Notes: generated by a model from the letters alone, not told the origin. A DNA stretch of 64,000 nt from Chryseobacterium herbae (GCF_025154075.1 NZ_JAOAMU010000001.1:1088958-1152957); one strand, 5' to 3'; counted from the first letter of the stretch, positions 52,622 to 61,094 are shown. A program made the numbers and translations.

Positions 52622-53293
52622 CTACATTTCCAGATTATGATCTCTCAAATATTTTTCAAAGATCTGTTTTCCGCTTCGCATGGAGTTGATGGCCCAACGA
52701 ATCTTCATTTTCATCTTTTTTTCTTCGCTTAGCTTATAATCGATGCCTGAATGTATCAGTTTCTGTTTCAGTTCGTACATACAGATTCCTGCGGCTACAG
52801 AAACATTGTAGCTTCTTGTTAAGCCATACATCGGAATAGCCAGGGTTTCGTCTGCGAAATCTATGACTTCTTCCGATACGCCTTCCATCTCGGTTCCGAA
52901 TACAAGCGCAATAGGTTCTGTAATCTGATAATCAGGAAGCATCACCGCATTTTTTTCAAGAGATACCGCAAGAATTTTATAGCCTCTGTCTTTGATATTC
53001 TGCAGAGAAGCAATATTCTTAGCCATTTTCTCAACTTCTACCCAGGTTTCGGCACCTTTGGTTACGGTAAGGTTGGGATCAAAAACATTCTCCTCTTCCA
53101 TAGCTATAACCTTATGAAACGCGCAGGCTTCCACAGATCTGATGATAGCCGCTGCATTTCTGAACTGGTAGACATCATCCATCACAGGAAGTACAAAATC
53201 GGAACTTTCCTTAGAGAAATGTTCTATTTTCGAGAGTCTTTCCTCTGTTAAAAACTGCTTTAAGTATTCAAAAGTTTGCGCTAAATCTTCCAT
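52622..53293 (-). CDS. TrmH-type tRNA/rRNA 2'-O-methyltransferase
   Basis: A 223-residue SPOUT methyltransferase of the TrmH group, which methylates the 2'-hydroxyl of a guanosine (Gm18 in tRNA for TrmH itself). RNAAAIIRSVEACAFHKVI is motif 1, VFGTEMEGVSEE is motif 2, and IPMYGLTRSYNVSVAAGICMYE is motif 3. The C-terminal helical extension matches TrmH rather than RlmB. The exact substrate is not provable from sequence. Confidence 0.9.
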   Translation of the reverse strand: MEDLAQTFEYLKQFLTEERLSKIEHFSKESSDFVLPVMDDVYQFRNAAAIIRSVEACAFHKVIAMEEENVFDPNLTVTKGAETWVEVEKMAKNIASLQNIKDRGYKILAVSLEKNAVMLPDYQITEPIALVFGTEMEGVSEEVIDFADETLAIPMYGLTRSYNVSVAAGICMYELKQKLIHSGIDYKLSEEKKMKMKIRWAINSMRSGKQIFEKYLRDHNLEM

Positions 53294-53374
53294 TCATTTT
53301 CAAATCTTTGCAAATTAACGTAATTTTGAGCTATGAACCTGAACGAGGCTCAATTTCTTACTAAAAAGTAATTC

Positions 53375-54391
53375 ATGAAAAGAAAAGTCCTGCTCATCTA
53401 TACCGGAGGAACCATCGGTATGGAAAAAGATTATGAAACCGGAAGTCTCCGTGCATTTGATTTTGGAAATATTTTCGAAAAAATGCCCGAGATGAAATTA
53501 ATGGAATGCGAGGTGTTTGTGCATCCTTTCGCAAAACCGCTGGACTCTTCGGATATGGGACCTGAGGAATGGAAGGTGATCGCCAACTATATTCTCAAGA
53601 ATTATGAGCTGTATGACGGCTTTCTGGTCCTTCATGGAACCGATACCATGTCTTACACGGCTTCCGCTTTAAGTTTTATGCTGAAAGGTCTTAGGAAACC
53701 TGTCATTATGACGGGTTCACAGCTTCCGATCGGAGATCTGAGAACGGATGCCAAGGAAAATCTTCTGACCAGTCTTTATTATGCCAGTCTTTATGAAAAC
53801 GATGAAGCCGTTATTCAGGAGGTTGCCGTTTATTTTGAGTATAAATTATTGAGAGGAAACAGAACCCTGAAATATTCTGCGGAGTTTTTTGATGCCTATT
53901 CAAGTCCGAATTACCCTATTTTAGGACAATCAGGTGTTCATTTAAATATTGTTAAGGACAATTTGTACCGTTGTGATCCGGAAGTGGAATTTCATGTAGA
54001 CGAACATATTTCTGAAGATATTTTATTCTGGAGAATTTTTCCGGGGATGCATCTGAGTCATTTTAAAGAAATTCCTAAAATGAAGGTTTTAATTCTTCAG
54101 GTTTTCGGTTCGGGAACTATTTTCAGCAGTGAAAAAACGCAGGAAACGCTTGAGGAGATCAGAAGCAACGGAACTGAGATCGTGGTGGTAAGTCAGTGTA
54201 TTTCAGGAGGTATATCTTTCGGGAAGTATGAAAACAGCAATATATTTTCAAGAATCGGAGCGATCAGCGGAAGGGATATGACCGCCGAAAGTGCCATCAC
54301 CAAAGCGATGCACCTTATAGACAACCCGAATTACACAGGAACCTTTGCGGACAACTTCACCAGAAGTCTCTGTGGAGAAATTACTGACTAA
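53375..54391 (+). CDS. ansA: Type I (cytosolic) L-asparaginase
   Basis: Hydrolyses asparagine to aspartate and ammonia. The 338-residue protein has no signal peptide, so it is the cytoplasmic type. YTGGTIGM carries the first catalytic Thr, LHGTDTMSYTASAL the second Thr-Asp pair with the lysine supplied later, and TGSQLPIGDLRTDAKENL the family signature. It is monocistronic and immediately precedes a tRNA gene. Confidence 0.95.
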   Translation: MKRKVLLIYTGGTIGMEKDYETGSLRAFDFGNIFEKMPEMKLMECEVFVHPFAKPLDSSDMGPEEWKVIANYILKNYELYDGFLVLHGTDTMSYTASALSFMLKGLRKPVIMTGSQLPIGDLRTDAKENLLTSLYYASLYENDEAVIQEVAVYFEYKLLRGNRTLKYSAEFFDAYSSPNYPILGQSGVHLNIVKDNLYRCDPEVEFHVDEHISEDILFWRIFPGMHLSHFKEIPKMKVLILQVFGSGTIFSSEKTQETLEEIRSNGTEIVVVSQCISGGISFGKYENSNIFSRIGAISGRDMTAESAITKAMHLIDNPNYTGTFADNFTRSLCGEITD

Positions 54392-54404
54392 TTTTGAATA
54401 ATAA

Positions 54405-54435
54405 TTTGCAGATTCCAGAAATTACTCTATTTTTG
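54405..54435 (+). promoter_or_regulatory. Promoter of tRNA-Ser
   Basis: TTTG at 54405-54408, 19 bp, then TATTTTTG at 54428-54435, an exact match to the Bacteroidota consensus. The mature tRNA begins 12 bp downstream. Confidence 0.8.
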
Positions 54436-54446
54436 CAATCTCAAAT

Positions 54447-54533
54447 AGAGAGGTGTCCGAGTGGTTGAAGGAGCTACCCTGGAAAGGTAGTATGCGGGTA
54501 ACTGTATCGAGGGTTCGAATCCCTTCCTCTCTG
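54447..54533 (+). tRNA. tRNA-Ser (anticodon GGA)
   Basis: An 87-nt class II tRNA. Acceptor AGAGAGG (54447-54453) pairs with CCTCTCT (54526-54532), with G as discriminator base. The anticodon stem CTACC / GGTAG encloses loop CTGGAAA with anticodon GGA, reading UCC and UCU. The long variable arm (TATGCGGGTAACTGTATC) is diagnostic of serine. The T-arm is GAGGG-TTCGAAT-CCCTT. The 3' CCA is not encoded. Confidence 0.97.
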
Positions 54534-54544
54534 CAAGATTATAA

Positions 54545-54579
54545 AAGTCTTAAACTTAATTGTTTAAGACTTTTTTTTG
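54545..54579 (+). terminator. Terminator of tRNA-Ser
   Basis: AAGTCTTAAAC and GTTTAAGACTT form an 11-bp stem with a short loop, followed by a T8 run. Confidence 0.88.
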
Positions 54580-54608
54580 TAAAAAAAAATAAAGATAAAA
54601 TCAATTCC

Positions 54609-54758
54609 ATGGATTCTAACAAAGGGAATGTATCTATAAATTTCACGCAGATTGGCCAGATCATACAGATTTTTATTTTTTATCTGCTCTATCTGTATGA
54701 TCAGCGAGAGGAATTGATTGAGTCCACAATTTTTGCGCCTGATCCTTCCTATTCCTAA
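54609..54758 (+). CDS. Possible small protein (49 aa)
   Basis: A short open frame in the 380-base gap between tRNA-Ser and the DUF2490 gene. It encodes 49 residues with one weak hydrophobic stretch (IIQIFIFYLLYLYD) and an acidic, Pro-rich end. There is no clear promoter after the tRNA terminator and no recognised family. It may be chance. Confidence 0.25.
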   Translation: MDSNKGNVSINFTQIGQIIQIFIFYLLYLYDQREELIESTIFAPDPSYS

Positions 54759-54916
54759 AACATTCCTAAATCATGTATTTAATTTGTCCTGTTTATCAAC
54801 AGTATTAAAATCATTTACATCATTATTTAATGGATAAAGGACCTACATTGGCTACAGCAAATCATCATTTTATTACTGAACAGATACTCAGAATACGATT
54901 CAATAGATTTTACAGG

Positions 54917-55708
54917 ATGCTCAGGAAAGGAAAAATTATTATTGCGATATTTTTATTAAGCTTATTTAGTTCAGTACATGCCCAGATCAGTTCGCCTGGT
55001 CTTGGAGAGGCTAATACGGCTTTCTGGTCAGCCTTCGGAGTAAGACGGCAATTAGATTCACTGGGAAAGAAACAGGCTTTAAGCTATATCGCTTTGGGAA
55101 GAAAAAGCAACCCAGATGATTATAATTTAGTCTCAAAACAGGCCATCATTGTTTTGAACCATGAGGTGTATCATTCTTTTGCACCCAATCAACAGTATAG
55201 CTATGCGGTCAGTTACCGCCGGCAGCCGAAATATGAAAGCTCTGCACCTTATGAAAAGGAAGCGACTGAGCAGGAGTTCAGAATTTATGGAAGATATGCC
55301 TATATTTTCAAATTGGGGAAAAGATGGAAACTTAAAAATACAGTCCGCCAGGAATTTCGGAAGTTTTTTGATGCTGATTTCCGTCAGGTTGAAGAAAATT
55401 TCCAATTGAGAACAAGGATTAAAAGTCAGTTGACTTATAATCTATCCCAAAAAAACAATCAAAAGCTGGCTCTAAGTGCCGAAGGTCTGTTTTCTACAAG
55501 CTACCTTAATGAGCCGGAACAGAAATGGACGCCTTTCGGATACCGGGAAATGCGTATCGGGGCTTATTATATGTTCAGTATTCCCCACTCCCCTTTCTCG
55601 GTGGATATTGGATATGTAAATGATCTGATTCGGGGAAGCAGAAGTGTGAAGAGAGGTGGCGTGCATTATTTGGCCGTGGATGTGATTTGGAATTTACCCT
55701 TCAAATAA
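54917..55708 (+). CDS. DUF2490 domain-containing exported protein
   Basis: A 263-residue protein with a signal peptide (MLRKGKIIIAIFLLSLFSSVHAQ); the ATG at 54917 is preferred over upstream codons for this reason. The mature part is beta-rich and resembles DUF2490 outer-membrane barrels of Bacteroidota: FWSAFGVRRQL early, RWKLKNTVRQEFRKF and FQLRTRIKSQLTYNLS mid-protein, and a C-terminal strand ending VDVIWNLPFK, aromatic-last as in outer-membrane beta-barrels. Function unknown. Confidence 0.75.
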   Translation: MLRKGKIIIAIFLLSLFSSVHAQISSPGLGEANTAFWSAFGVRRQLDSLGKKQALSYIALGRKSNPDDYNLVSKQAIIVLNHEVYHSFAPNQQYSYAVSYRRQPKYESSAPYEKEATEQEFRIYGRYAYIFKLGKRWKLKNTVRQEFRKFFDADFRQVEENFQLRTRIKSQLTYNLSQKNNQKLALSAEGLFSTSYLNEPEQKWTPFGYREMRIGAYYMFSIPHSPFSVDIGYVNDLIRGSRSVKRGGVHYLAVDVIWNLPFK

Positions 55709-55751
55709 TGAGTAATGAGTAATGAGTAATGAGTAATGGGTAATGGGTAAT
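55706..55751. repeat. Heptamer tandem repeat (TAATGAG)n
   Basis: Four units of TAATGAG, two of TAATGGG and a partial TAAT follow head to tail, period 7. The first TAA is the stop codon of the DUF2490 gene, so the array begins inside that codon. Confidence 0.95.
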
Positions 55752-55847
55752 ATTAAACAAAATCCTGGCATTGCTGTCAGGATTTGTCTGGAAGACCGGT
55801 CAGGGTATTCCGTCAATATAATTTAGATATGAATGTTGGTGAAAATT

Positions 55848-56549
55848 TTAATTGCAAATCGTCAGAAACTGATGACTCATCTGCACTTTGAATTTGGCTT
55901 CTGATTTTAATTTAGCATAAATGGTGTACTCAAAAGCCTGTACAGATCTCAACTTTTTATCAATATATTCCGCGATCTGCACTATCGAGAAAATAAAGTC
56001 TCTGTACACCGCAATGTTTACAGTCTGCCCGAAATAAGGAAGGTAAGACTTTAAGAACGGAACCGCTGCCTGATGCCTGCTGTAATTCACACAATATCCG
56101 GTACCTTCTATTGAAGTGATGATGTCACGATCATTGATATAATCCGGAATTGTTTTGTTTCCGTCCAGAGAACTGCCGTTTTTTAACAAGTGTCTGTTGA
56201 TCTTATCCAGAATATGTTGTGCATATTCCATCATCGTAATGGTTTTCCACTCGAATATATGGTTCATGCCTTTGGCTGCCTTTGGATTTTTCCCGTTTTC
56301 ACAGCTTGTACAGAAAGAAATCCCGATCTTTTCATGATAAGGAAAGAAGCAGTCTTTGATTTCCATAGAAGCATCAGCCATCAGCCTGTCATCCGCAAAA
56401 CTGTAATACAGATAAGGACTGTAAAGATCTGCCAGTGTCTTAAGATAATCGATTTCGCTGGCGTTGTGATATTCTTCAAACCATTTTTCAAGATTATCGT
56501 AATAATGACTTTCAAATTCTGTAAATGTTAAGTAAAACGGCATTTCCAT
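55848..56549 (-). CDS. Hypothetical protein
   Basis: A 233-residue soluble protein of unknown function, starting at MEMPFYLTFTEFE (a slightly longer start eight residues upstream is possible). It has a mid-protein FCTSCENGKNPKA with a Cys-x2-Cys pair and is rich in Tyr and aromatic residues. No membrane segment or signal peptide. It is monocistronic, with a repeat mosaic upstream. Confidence 0.6.
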   Translation of the reverse strand: MEMPFYLTFTEFESHYYDNLEKWFEEYHNASEIDYLKTLADLYSPYLYYSFADDRLMADASMEIKDCFFPYHEKIGISFCTSCENGKNPKAAKGMNHIFEWKTITMMEYAQHILDKINRHLLKNGSSLDGNKTIPDYINDRDIITSIEGTGYCVNYSRHQAAVPFLKSYLPYFGQTVNIAVYRDFIFSIVQIAEYIDKKLRSVQAFEYTIYAKLKSEAKFKVQMSHQFLTICN

Positions 56550-56619
56550 AGCTCTGTAATTTTGATAGGACAAAGCTATAGCGGTAATGCGACAAAACTT
56601 GACGTGTTATATTTTTGTT

Positions 56620-56855
56620 TAGATTTCAGATTTCAGACATTAGAACTGGTGGCTTCGAGAGCCTCAGCCGCCAGATATTTGTCGTTCATTCAATATTTCC
56701 GGAAACATTATATTTCAGACTATTAAAATAAGAGGCTTAATTACTACCCCCAAGCAACAGTCAGCAACACAAAAATCCTCAAACACTCCGACACTCTAAC
56801 CTCGAATCCCGAAACTCTCAAACTCTCAAACTCCGCATCGCAAATCCCGTACCCC
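56620..56855. repeat. Composite degenerate repeat mosaic 5
   Basis: AGATTTCAGATTTCAGACATTAGA (56621-56644), the 29-nt palindrome (56646-56674) with its tail, then a C/A/T-rich run including two tandem ACTCTCAAACTCTCAAACTC units (about 56813-56832). It lies upstream of the hypothetical gene at 55848-56549 and downstream of the peptidase gene. Confidence 0.75.
56646..56674. repeat. 29-nt REP-like palindrome, copy 4
   Basis: CTGGTGGCT and AGCCGCCAG with one wobble around TCGAGAGCCTC, followed by the ~30-nt tail ATATTTGTCGTTCATTCAAT. Confidence 0.8.
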
Positions 56856-56859
56856 GAAA

Positions 56860-58392
56860 CTACTTATCATAGTTGAGCATCATGAACTCAAAGTAATGGA
56901 TCATCTTCATATAGTTTTCAATGCTGATGTACTCATTGGTGCTGTGGATACTTTGCTGCTCTGAGCTGTTGATTTTGATGGGCATGAATCTATAGATATT
57001 TTTGCTTACAATCTGGTATTTGTAGGCATCGGTACCGGCCATGGTAAGGTAGGGAGTTACGATAGCACCCGGATTAATTTCTCTGACTCCGGCTTCTATT
57101 AACTGATACGCTTTTGTATTGGTAGGAGAAACTGCGGAAGCTTCTCGTGTATTGTCGATCTCTTCCACCTCAACATCGAAACCTTCTGTGGCTTTTGCGA
57201 TATGATCACGGACTTCTTTTGCTGTATCGCCGGGAAGAAGCCTGAAATTCACTACAAATTCCACTTCGGGAGAAAGGACATTGGTTCCATCGCTTCCTTT
57301 CATCATGGTAAGGGCAGTTGTGGTACGTACCAAAGCATTGGTGGTATTATTTTTGGTCAGTTGAGAGAGCAGAAGTGGTTTCAGAAGCCATTGGTTGGCA
57401 ATAGCAAGCCTGTTCGTAAACGGCATAACTCCTCCGATATTGTCAAAAAATTCTTTGATCAATGGAGTTATGGTAGGTTTCATCTGATGGTCTTCGAGGC
57501 GCTGCATAATGACTGCGGCCTTTCCTATCGCACTTTCCATAGGTGGCATTGAGGAATGTCCTCCAAGTCCTTTAACCTTAATTTTTGCTGATAAGAAGCC
57601 TTTTTCTGCACAGCCCACTACGGCGACATCGGAATCTATTCCTGCGACGTTTCCTTTCTGCATGATCAATCCGCCTTCATCGTAGACTGCATCGAACTTC
57701 AATCCTTTTTTCTTAAAATAGTCTGCAATCTGTACGGCTCCTTTCTGTCCTCCTACTTCTTCATCGAAACCGAAAGCCAGGTAGATATCGCGTTTCGGAA
57801 TCTTTTTACTTTTAACCATCATATTCATAGATTCCATGAGGGAAAAGAGCATTCCTTTCATATCGATGGCTCCTCTTCCGTAAATCCTTCCGTTCGCAAC
57901 GGTTCCTGAAAACGGTTCGAAATCCCAGTCTTCTGCAACTTTAGAAACGGGTGGCAATGGTTTATCGTCAGGTCTGAAAATATTCTGTTCTTTGTTTTTC
58001 ACATCAGCATCTCCGGGAGGCACTACATCTATGTGGGAAAGGAAAAGAATCGGGTCCTGTGAAGAGTCACTTCCTTTAAGCCGGAAAACCAATGCATGGG
58101 TGTTGACCTCATTGTTTTCTGTATTTTGATAGACCAGCGGATAAGATGTTTTCAGATATTCTTTAAACTGATCAAACGGAGCATAATTGAATTCACCCAG
58201 ACTTCCAGTAGAAACCGTAGGGATTTTGATACCACCTGACAAACGCAGTATTGCTGAATCATTTTTGACTGGTTTCCATGCTTCAGAGCTTCCTTCCACA
58301 TTCTTTTTAAACGGATACGTATACATTTTGATTAAAAGTATGGCAACTACAATAACAAGAATGCCGAGAATGGCTAAAAGGATTTTTTTCAT
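56860..58392 (-). CDS. Membrane-anchored M20 family peptidase (PM20D1-like)
   Basis: A 510-residue zinc peptidase of the M20 family, nearest in layout to carboxypeptidase S and PM20D1-type enzymes. LSHIDVVPPG holds the first zinc His with its Asp, GRGAIDMKG the bridging Asp, FGFDEEVGGQKGA the catalytic Glu pair, YDEGG the fourth ligand, and a late H in the C-terminal segment completes the site. One N-terminal hydrophobic helix (residues ~4-22) anchors it, probably facing the periplasm. Substrate may be peptides or N-acyl amino acids. Confidence 0.88.
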   Translation of the reverse strand: MKKILLAILGILVIVVAILLIKMYTYPFKKNVEGSSEAWKPVKNDSAILRLSGGIKIPTVSTGSLGEFNYAPFDQFKEYLKTSYPLVYQNTENNEVNTHALVFRLKGSDSSQDPILFLSHIDVVPPGDADVKNKEQNIFRPDDKPLPPVSKVAEDWDFEPFSGTVANGRIYGRGAIDMKGMLFSLMESMNMMVKSKKIPKRDIYLAFGFDEEVGGQKGAVQIADYFKKKGLKFDAVYDEGGLIMQKGNVAGIDSDVAVVGCAEKGFLSAKIKVKGLGGHSSMPPMESAIGKAAVIMQRLEDHQMKPTITPLIKEFFDNIGGVMPFTNRLAIANQWLLKPLLLSQLTKNNTTNALVRTTTALTMMKGSDGTNVLSPEVEFVVNFRLLPGDTAKEVRDHIAKATEGFDVEVEEIDNTREASAVSPTNTKAYQLIEAGVREINPGAIVTPYLTMAGTDAYKYQIVSKNIYRFMPIKINSSEQQSIHSTNEYISIENYMKMIHYFEFMMLNYDK

Positions 58393-58532
58393 GGCGGTAA
58401 GATTTTGTGTGGTGATGGTCTAACAAATATAGCAAACAAAACGGCTATAACCGCGCTAAAAATCAAGTATTTCCCGTAAATTAGATATAAAATCAATGAA
58501 AATAAGCTATATCATTGCCCGATTTTTCAAAA

Positions 58533-59024
58533 TCAAAAACCGGAAGTCCATAAAAGCTTATTCAGTTCTATTTCACAAATTATAAAATCTTCAGGATATT
58601 CTTTAAATCCAGGCTGTTGTCTTAGTTCGTCTATATTTTTTTCTGCTGTCTTTAAACTTGAAAATACACCAATAATTCTTTCATCGTCTAAATATCTGTC
58701 AATGGTATATGTATGACTTACACTGAAAATAGAGAGTAAATTTTGAACAACATAAGCCTCTGTATCTATTTCATCTTTTTCAGGTATATAATCTCTTCCA
58801 ACTTCTCCGATTACAGAACTGAATCCTGTCTTCCAATGGACTTTATCCAGTTCATTTTTTATACTTAAAAAACCATCCGGATAATCCCGAAATCCTGGAA
58901 ATTCTAAAGCTTGATCTTTGATTTTTTCCAGTTTTGTTAAATCATCAAAAAAGCCTAAAAGCTTAATCGCGGTATGCTCTTCGTCGGTATATATATGTTC
59001 AAGGGTGTATATAAATTGTTTCAT
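58533..59024 (-). CDS. Immunity-like protein with internal duplication
   Basis: A 163-residue soluble protein made of two similar halves. Each half ends in a GF-x2-YP-x2-F ... ELxKxxW-x2-GF pattern (FPGFRDYPDGFLSIKNELDKVHWKTGF and QPGFKEYPEDFIICEIELNKLLWTSGF). Small proteins with this pattern occur near polymorphic toxins and are considered immunity proteins. It lies on the same strand as, and downstream of, the Rhs toxin genes, behind a shared hairpin. The function is inferred. Confidence 0.6.
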   Translation of the reverse strand: MKQFIYTLEHIYTDEEHTAIKLLGFFDDLTKLEKIKDQALEFPGFRDYPDGFLSIKNELDKVHWKTGFSSVIGEVGRDYIPEKDEIDTEAYVVQNLLSIFSVSHTYTIDRYLDDERIIGVFSSLKTAEKNIDELRQQPGFKEYPEDFIICEIELNKLLWTSGF

Positions 59025-59047
59025 TTTCTCTATATCAAGCTTTCAAG

Positions 59048-59092
59048 GCTAAAATAATAAAACCACTGTGGAAAACAGTGATTTATTTTAAT
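59048..59092. repeat. Repeated hairpin element, copy 1
   Basis: GCTAAAATAATAAAACCACTGT followed by GGAAA and ACAGTGATTTATTT. CACTGT / ACAGTG form the stem. Related copies lie at 60034-60073 and 60964-61008, each between cassettes of the Rhs locus. Confidence 0.7.
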
Positions 59093-59180
59093 TGATTGAC
59101 AATTGATATTTAAAGTTTCAAACCTTCCTAATAGAGCCTTGAAACTGTCCAGCTAAACGTTTATGCTATTCTTTATAGTT

Positions 59181-59362
59181 GGAAAAACGCTAAGTGACGC
59201 AAAGATTAAATAAGAATGAGGATATTTTAAGGCGCAAGAAAATCAGAAATTTTCAGCAAGTTCATTGCCGTTTATTGAGCGGTCTACAATTTATCTGTGA
59301 TAAAATCCTAGAGCCTTACAGCAGCATCTTTTCAAATTTCTTTGCGATCTTTTGCGCTTTCC
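59181..59362. mobile_element. MITE-like element in the Rhs locus
   Basis: Imperfect inverted ends, GGAAAAACGCTAAGTGACGCAAAG on the left and CTTTGCGATCTTTTGCGCTTTCC on the right, enclose ~130 bp without an open frame. The 361-base gap between the immunity-like gene and the lipoprotein gene contains this element and hairpin copy 1. No target duplication was recognised. Confidence 0.5.
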
Positions 59363-59385
59363 ATTAAAAAAAGTTTACACAAGTT

Positions 59386-59958
59386 TTACAACTCATTCCA
59401 AAGCTGGGCATTGATATCAAAAAATACATTGTTGTTTTCCAGCCTGAATTTCTCAACTGTCTGTTTTGCCGAATCATTTACCGAAATAAAACGGACTACT
59501 CCTTTTTCCTGTTGTCTGTAGAATTCCATAATGTAGTAACCTTTGTATTCATAGGTGTACAAAAGGCCGTTTTGCATTTCTTTTTCGGGAGTTTTAATAG
59601 AGAAATCATTCTTTACATCAGTGAGGTTTTTTCCGGCATAATAAAATCCAAGCATATTGTTGTAGATACTGGATTTGGTATAGGTAAAAAGGATCTGGGA
59701 TGAAGGCTTTATTTTAAGATTGCTGAGCATTCCAGAGATCTCTTTATTGGTGAAAAAGATTATGTTTTTATCTACCTTATCAAATATATAATCTCCATAG
59801 AAATTCACGTCCAGCGTTCCATCCTTAAAAACTAATTTTCTGGTTATATTTTCAGAGCTGGGTACTGATTCTGTGTGGATGGGTTTGATATAGGAAGTGC
59901 AGGAAAATGTGATGAAAAGAAGAGTGATGGTGAAGATGTGGGAGATTGATTTTTTCAT
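59386..59958 (-). CDS. Small lipoprotein, candidate immunity protein
   Basis: A 190-residue predicted lipoprotein with lipobox FITFSC (Cys at about 20). Its N-terminus MKKSIS is shared with the lipoprotein at 60149-60541, but the rest is not obviously similar. No family recognised. Its place among Rhs cassettes suggests an immunity role. The mature part has several beta-strand segments and ends NVFFDINAQLWNEL. Confidence 0.6.
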   Translation of the reverse strand: MKKSISHIFTITLLFITFSCTSYIKPIHTESVPSSENITRKLVFKDGTLDVNFYGDYIFDKVDKNIIFFTNKEISGMLSNLKIKPSSQILFTYTKSSIYNNMLGFYYAGKNLTDVKNDFSIKTPEKEMQNGLLYTYEYKGYYIMEFYRQQEKGVVRFISVNDSAKQTVEKFRLENNNVFFDINAQLWNEL

Positions 59959-60033
59959 GGATTGTCTTTGGGTGAATTTAGTTTTTAATTTTTATTGAAG
60001 TAAAAGTCACAATATAGTTCATAAATGCTTTCA

Positions 60034-60101
<68 letters not shown>

Positions 60102-60148
60102 ACATGAGCGGAACACTCGCACTAGCGGGGACTTTGCTCAGTGGTTTT

Positions 60149-60541
60149 TTATTTTATAATCTTTTTATAACAATTCTCCCCATTATGGTAACCAAAGCAA
60201 AGTACAATATTCTTATCTTTTTTTTCAAAAAAAGTAGTATAGGTCATATCAATATCATTCACATCTTCTGGAAAGGCAATTAAATCTTTATCTAAATTTA
60301 AATAAAAATCAGAAAACTTTATTGAAGAACCATCTAATTTGTATTTCGAATTGTAATTCAATAATTCCCTCCCTTCTATATTGTAAATCAATCTGTTATA
60401 AATCCCATCTTTGTTAATTGTTAGAGTGTCATATGTATTCTTGTATGATATGGGTGAATATTTTCCATATATATCTTCATTACTAATATTTTGGCACGAA
60501 AATAAAAAAGGTAATAAAATTAAACTTATACTTTTTTTCAT
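60149..60541 (-). CDS. Small lipoprotein, candidate immunity protein of orphan Rhs tip
   Basis: A 130-residue predicted lipoprotein, lipobox PFLFSC at residues 11-16, beginning MKKSISLILLP. The mature part has Asp- and Tyr-rich segments and a C-terminal cysteine pair. It starts 25 bp after the orphan Rhs tip on the same strand, the usual place of a cognate immunity gene. No family recognised. Confidence 0.6.
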   Translation of the reverse strand: MKKSISLILLPFLFSCQNISNEDIYGKYSPISYKNTYDTLTINKDGIYNRLIYNIEGRELLNYNSKYKLDGSSIKFSDFYLNLDKDLIAFPEDVNDIDMTYTTFFEKKDKNIVLCFGYHNGENCYKKIIK

Positions 60542-60566
60542 ATTTATTAAATTTAAGATGTTCGAT

Positions 60567-60965
60567 TTAAAATCTAGGTCTTGTTAATATAGATGGTGGT
60601 GTTATAGCCCATCTTCCCATCTCCGGCATATAGAACCTCGCTCCATAATCATACATTCCTGTCTCCTGAAGTTCCTTCCCGTTGTACTTGTATTTAGACG
60701 CAGGATTTCCTGACAAAACATTATACCCATGCTTCAATCCAAATGGATAATAATTACTCTCTTCAATGATCTCTGCTCCTGAGCCATTTTCAAAGTAGCT
60801 CAGTCTTGTATTTCCAAGATGGTCGGTATAATTATACACATATTTCACGGTTTCAAAATTAAAATAACCTTCTGCGGTAGGGAAGAATTTCAATGTGCCG
60901 TTTTCATACTGGAAACCGTTTATATAATCTGTGGTGTCTGTATCGAAGGTCTTTTTCTTTTTAGG
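60567..60965 (-). pseudogene. Orphan Rhs C-terminal tip
   Basis: A fragment of an Rhs core without start codon. From about 60950 to 60609 it runs parallel to residues of the large Rhs gene (TDTTDYINGFQYENG, then LKFFPTAEGYFNFET, YYPFGLKHG, YNGKELQETGMYDYGARFYMPEMGRW), with scattered substitutions. It lacks the core upstream; an in-frame TAG lies at 60966-60968, exactly where hairpin copy 3 begins. After GRW it diverges to 13 unrelated residues and a stop. It looks like a displaced or recombined alternative tip, and a short start codon reading (TTG) inside it is possible. Confidence 0.8.
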
Positions 60966-61008
60966 CTAAAATAATAAAACCACTGTAAAAAGCAGTGGTT
61001 TATTTTTA
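60964..61008. repeat. Repeated hairpin element, copy 3
   Basis: GGCTAAAATAATAAAACCACTGT, then AAAAA and GCAGTGGTTTATTT. It begins at the point where similarity of the orphan Rhs tip to the main Rhs gene stops. Confidence 0.8.
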
Positions 61009-61025
61009 TTGATGGGCGCGAGCGA

Positions 61026-61036
61026 GGGGGGGGGGG
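61026..61036. repeat. G11 homopolymer run
   Basis: Eleven consecutive G between hairpin copy 3 and the immunity lipoprotein gene, in otherwise AT-rich DNA. Such tracts slip in replication. It is not inside a supported gene. Confidence 0.95.
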
Positions 61037-61094
61037 CTGCTCAAAGTCGGGAAACTTTGAATAGTAGAGAGCAAAAGGTTTAATAGTTTTTAGT

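Noticed and set aside
54453..54758. 101-residue frame starting inside tRNA-Ser
   Set aside because: Its first third is the tRNA and its terminator. Only the last 49 codons after ATG 54609 were kept, at low confidence.
56740..56860. CRISPR-like array from ACTCTCAAACTC repeats
   Set aside because: Units are degenerate and contiguous with no spacers of uniform length, and there are no cas genes in the window.
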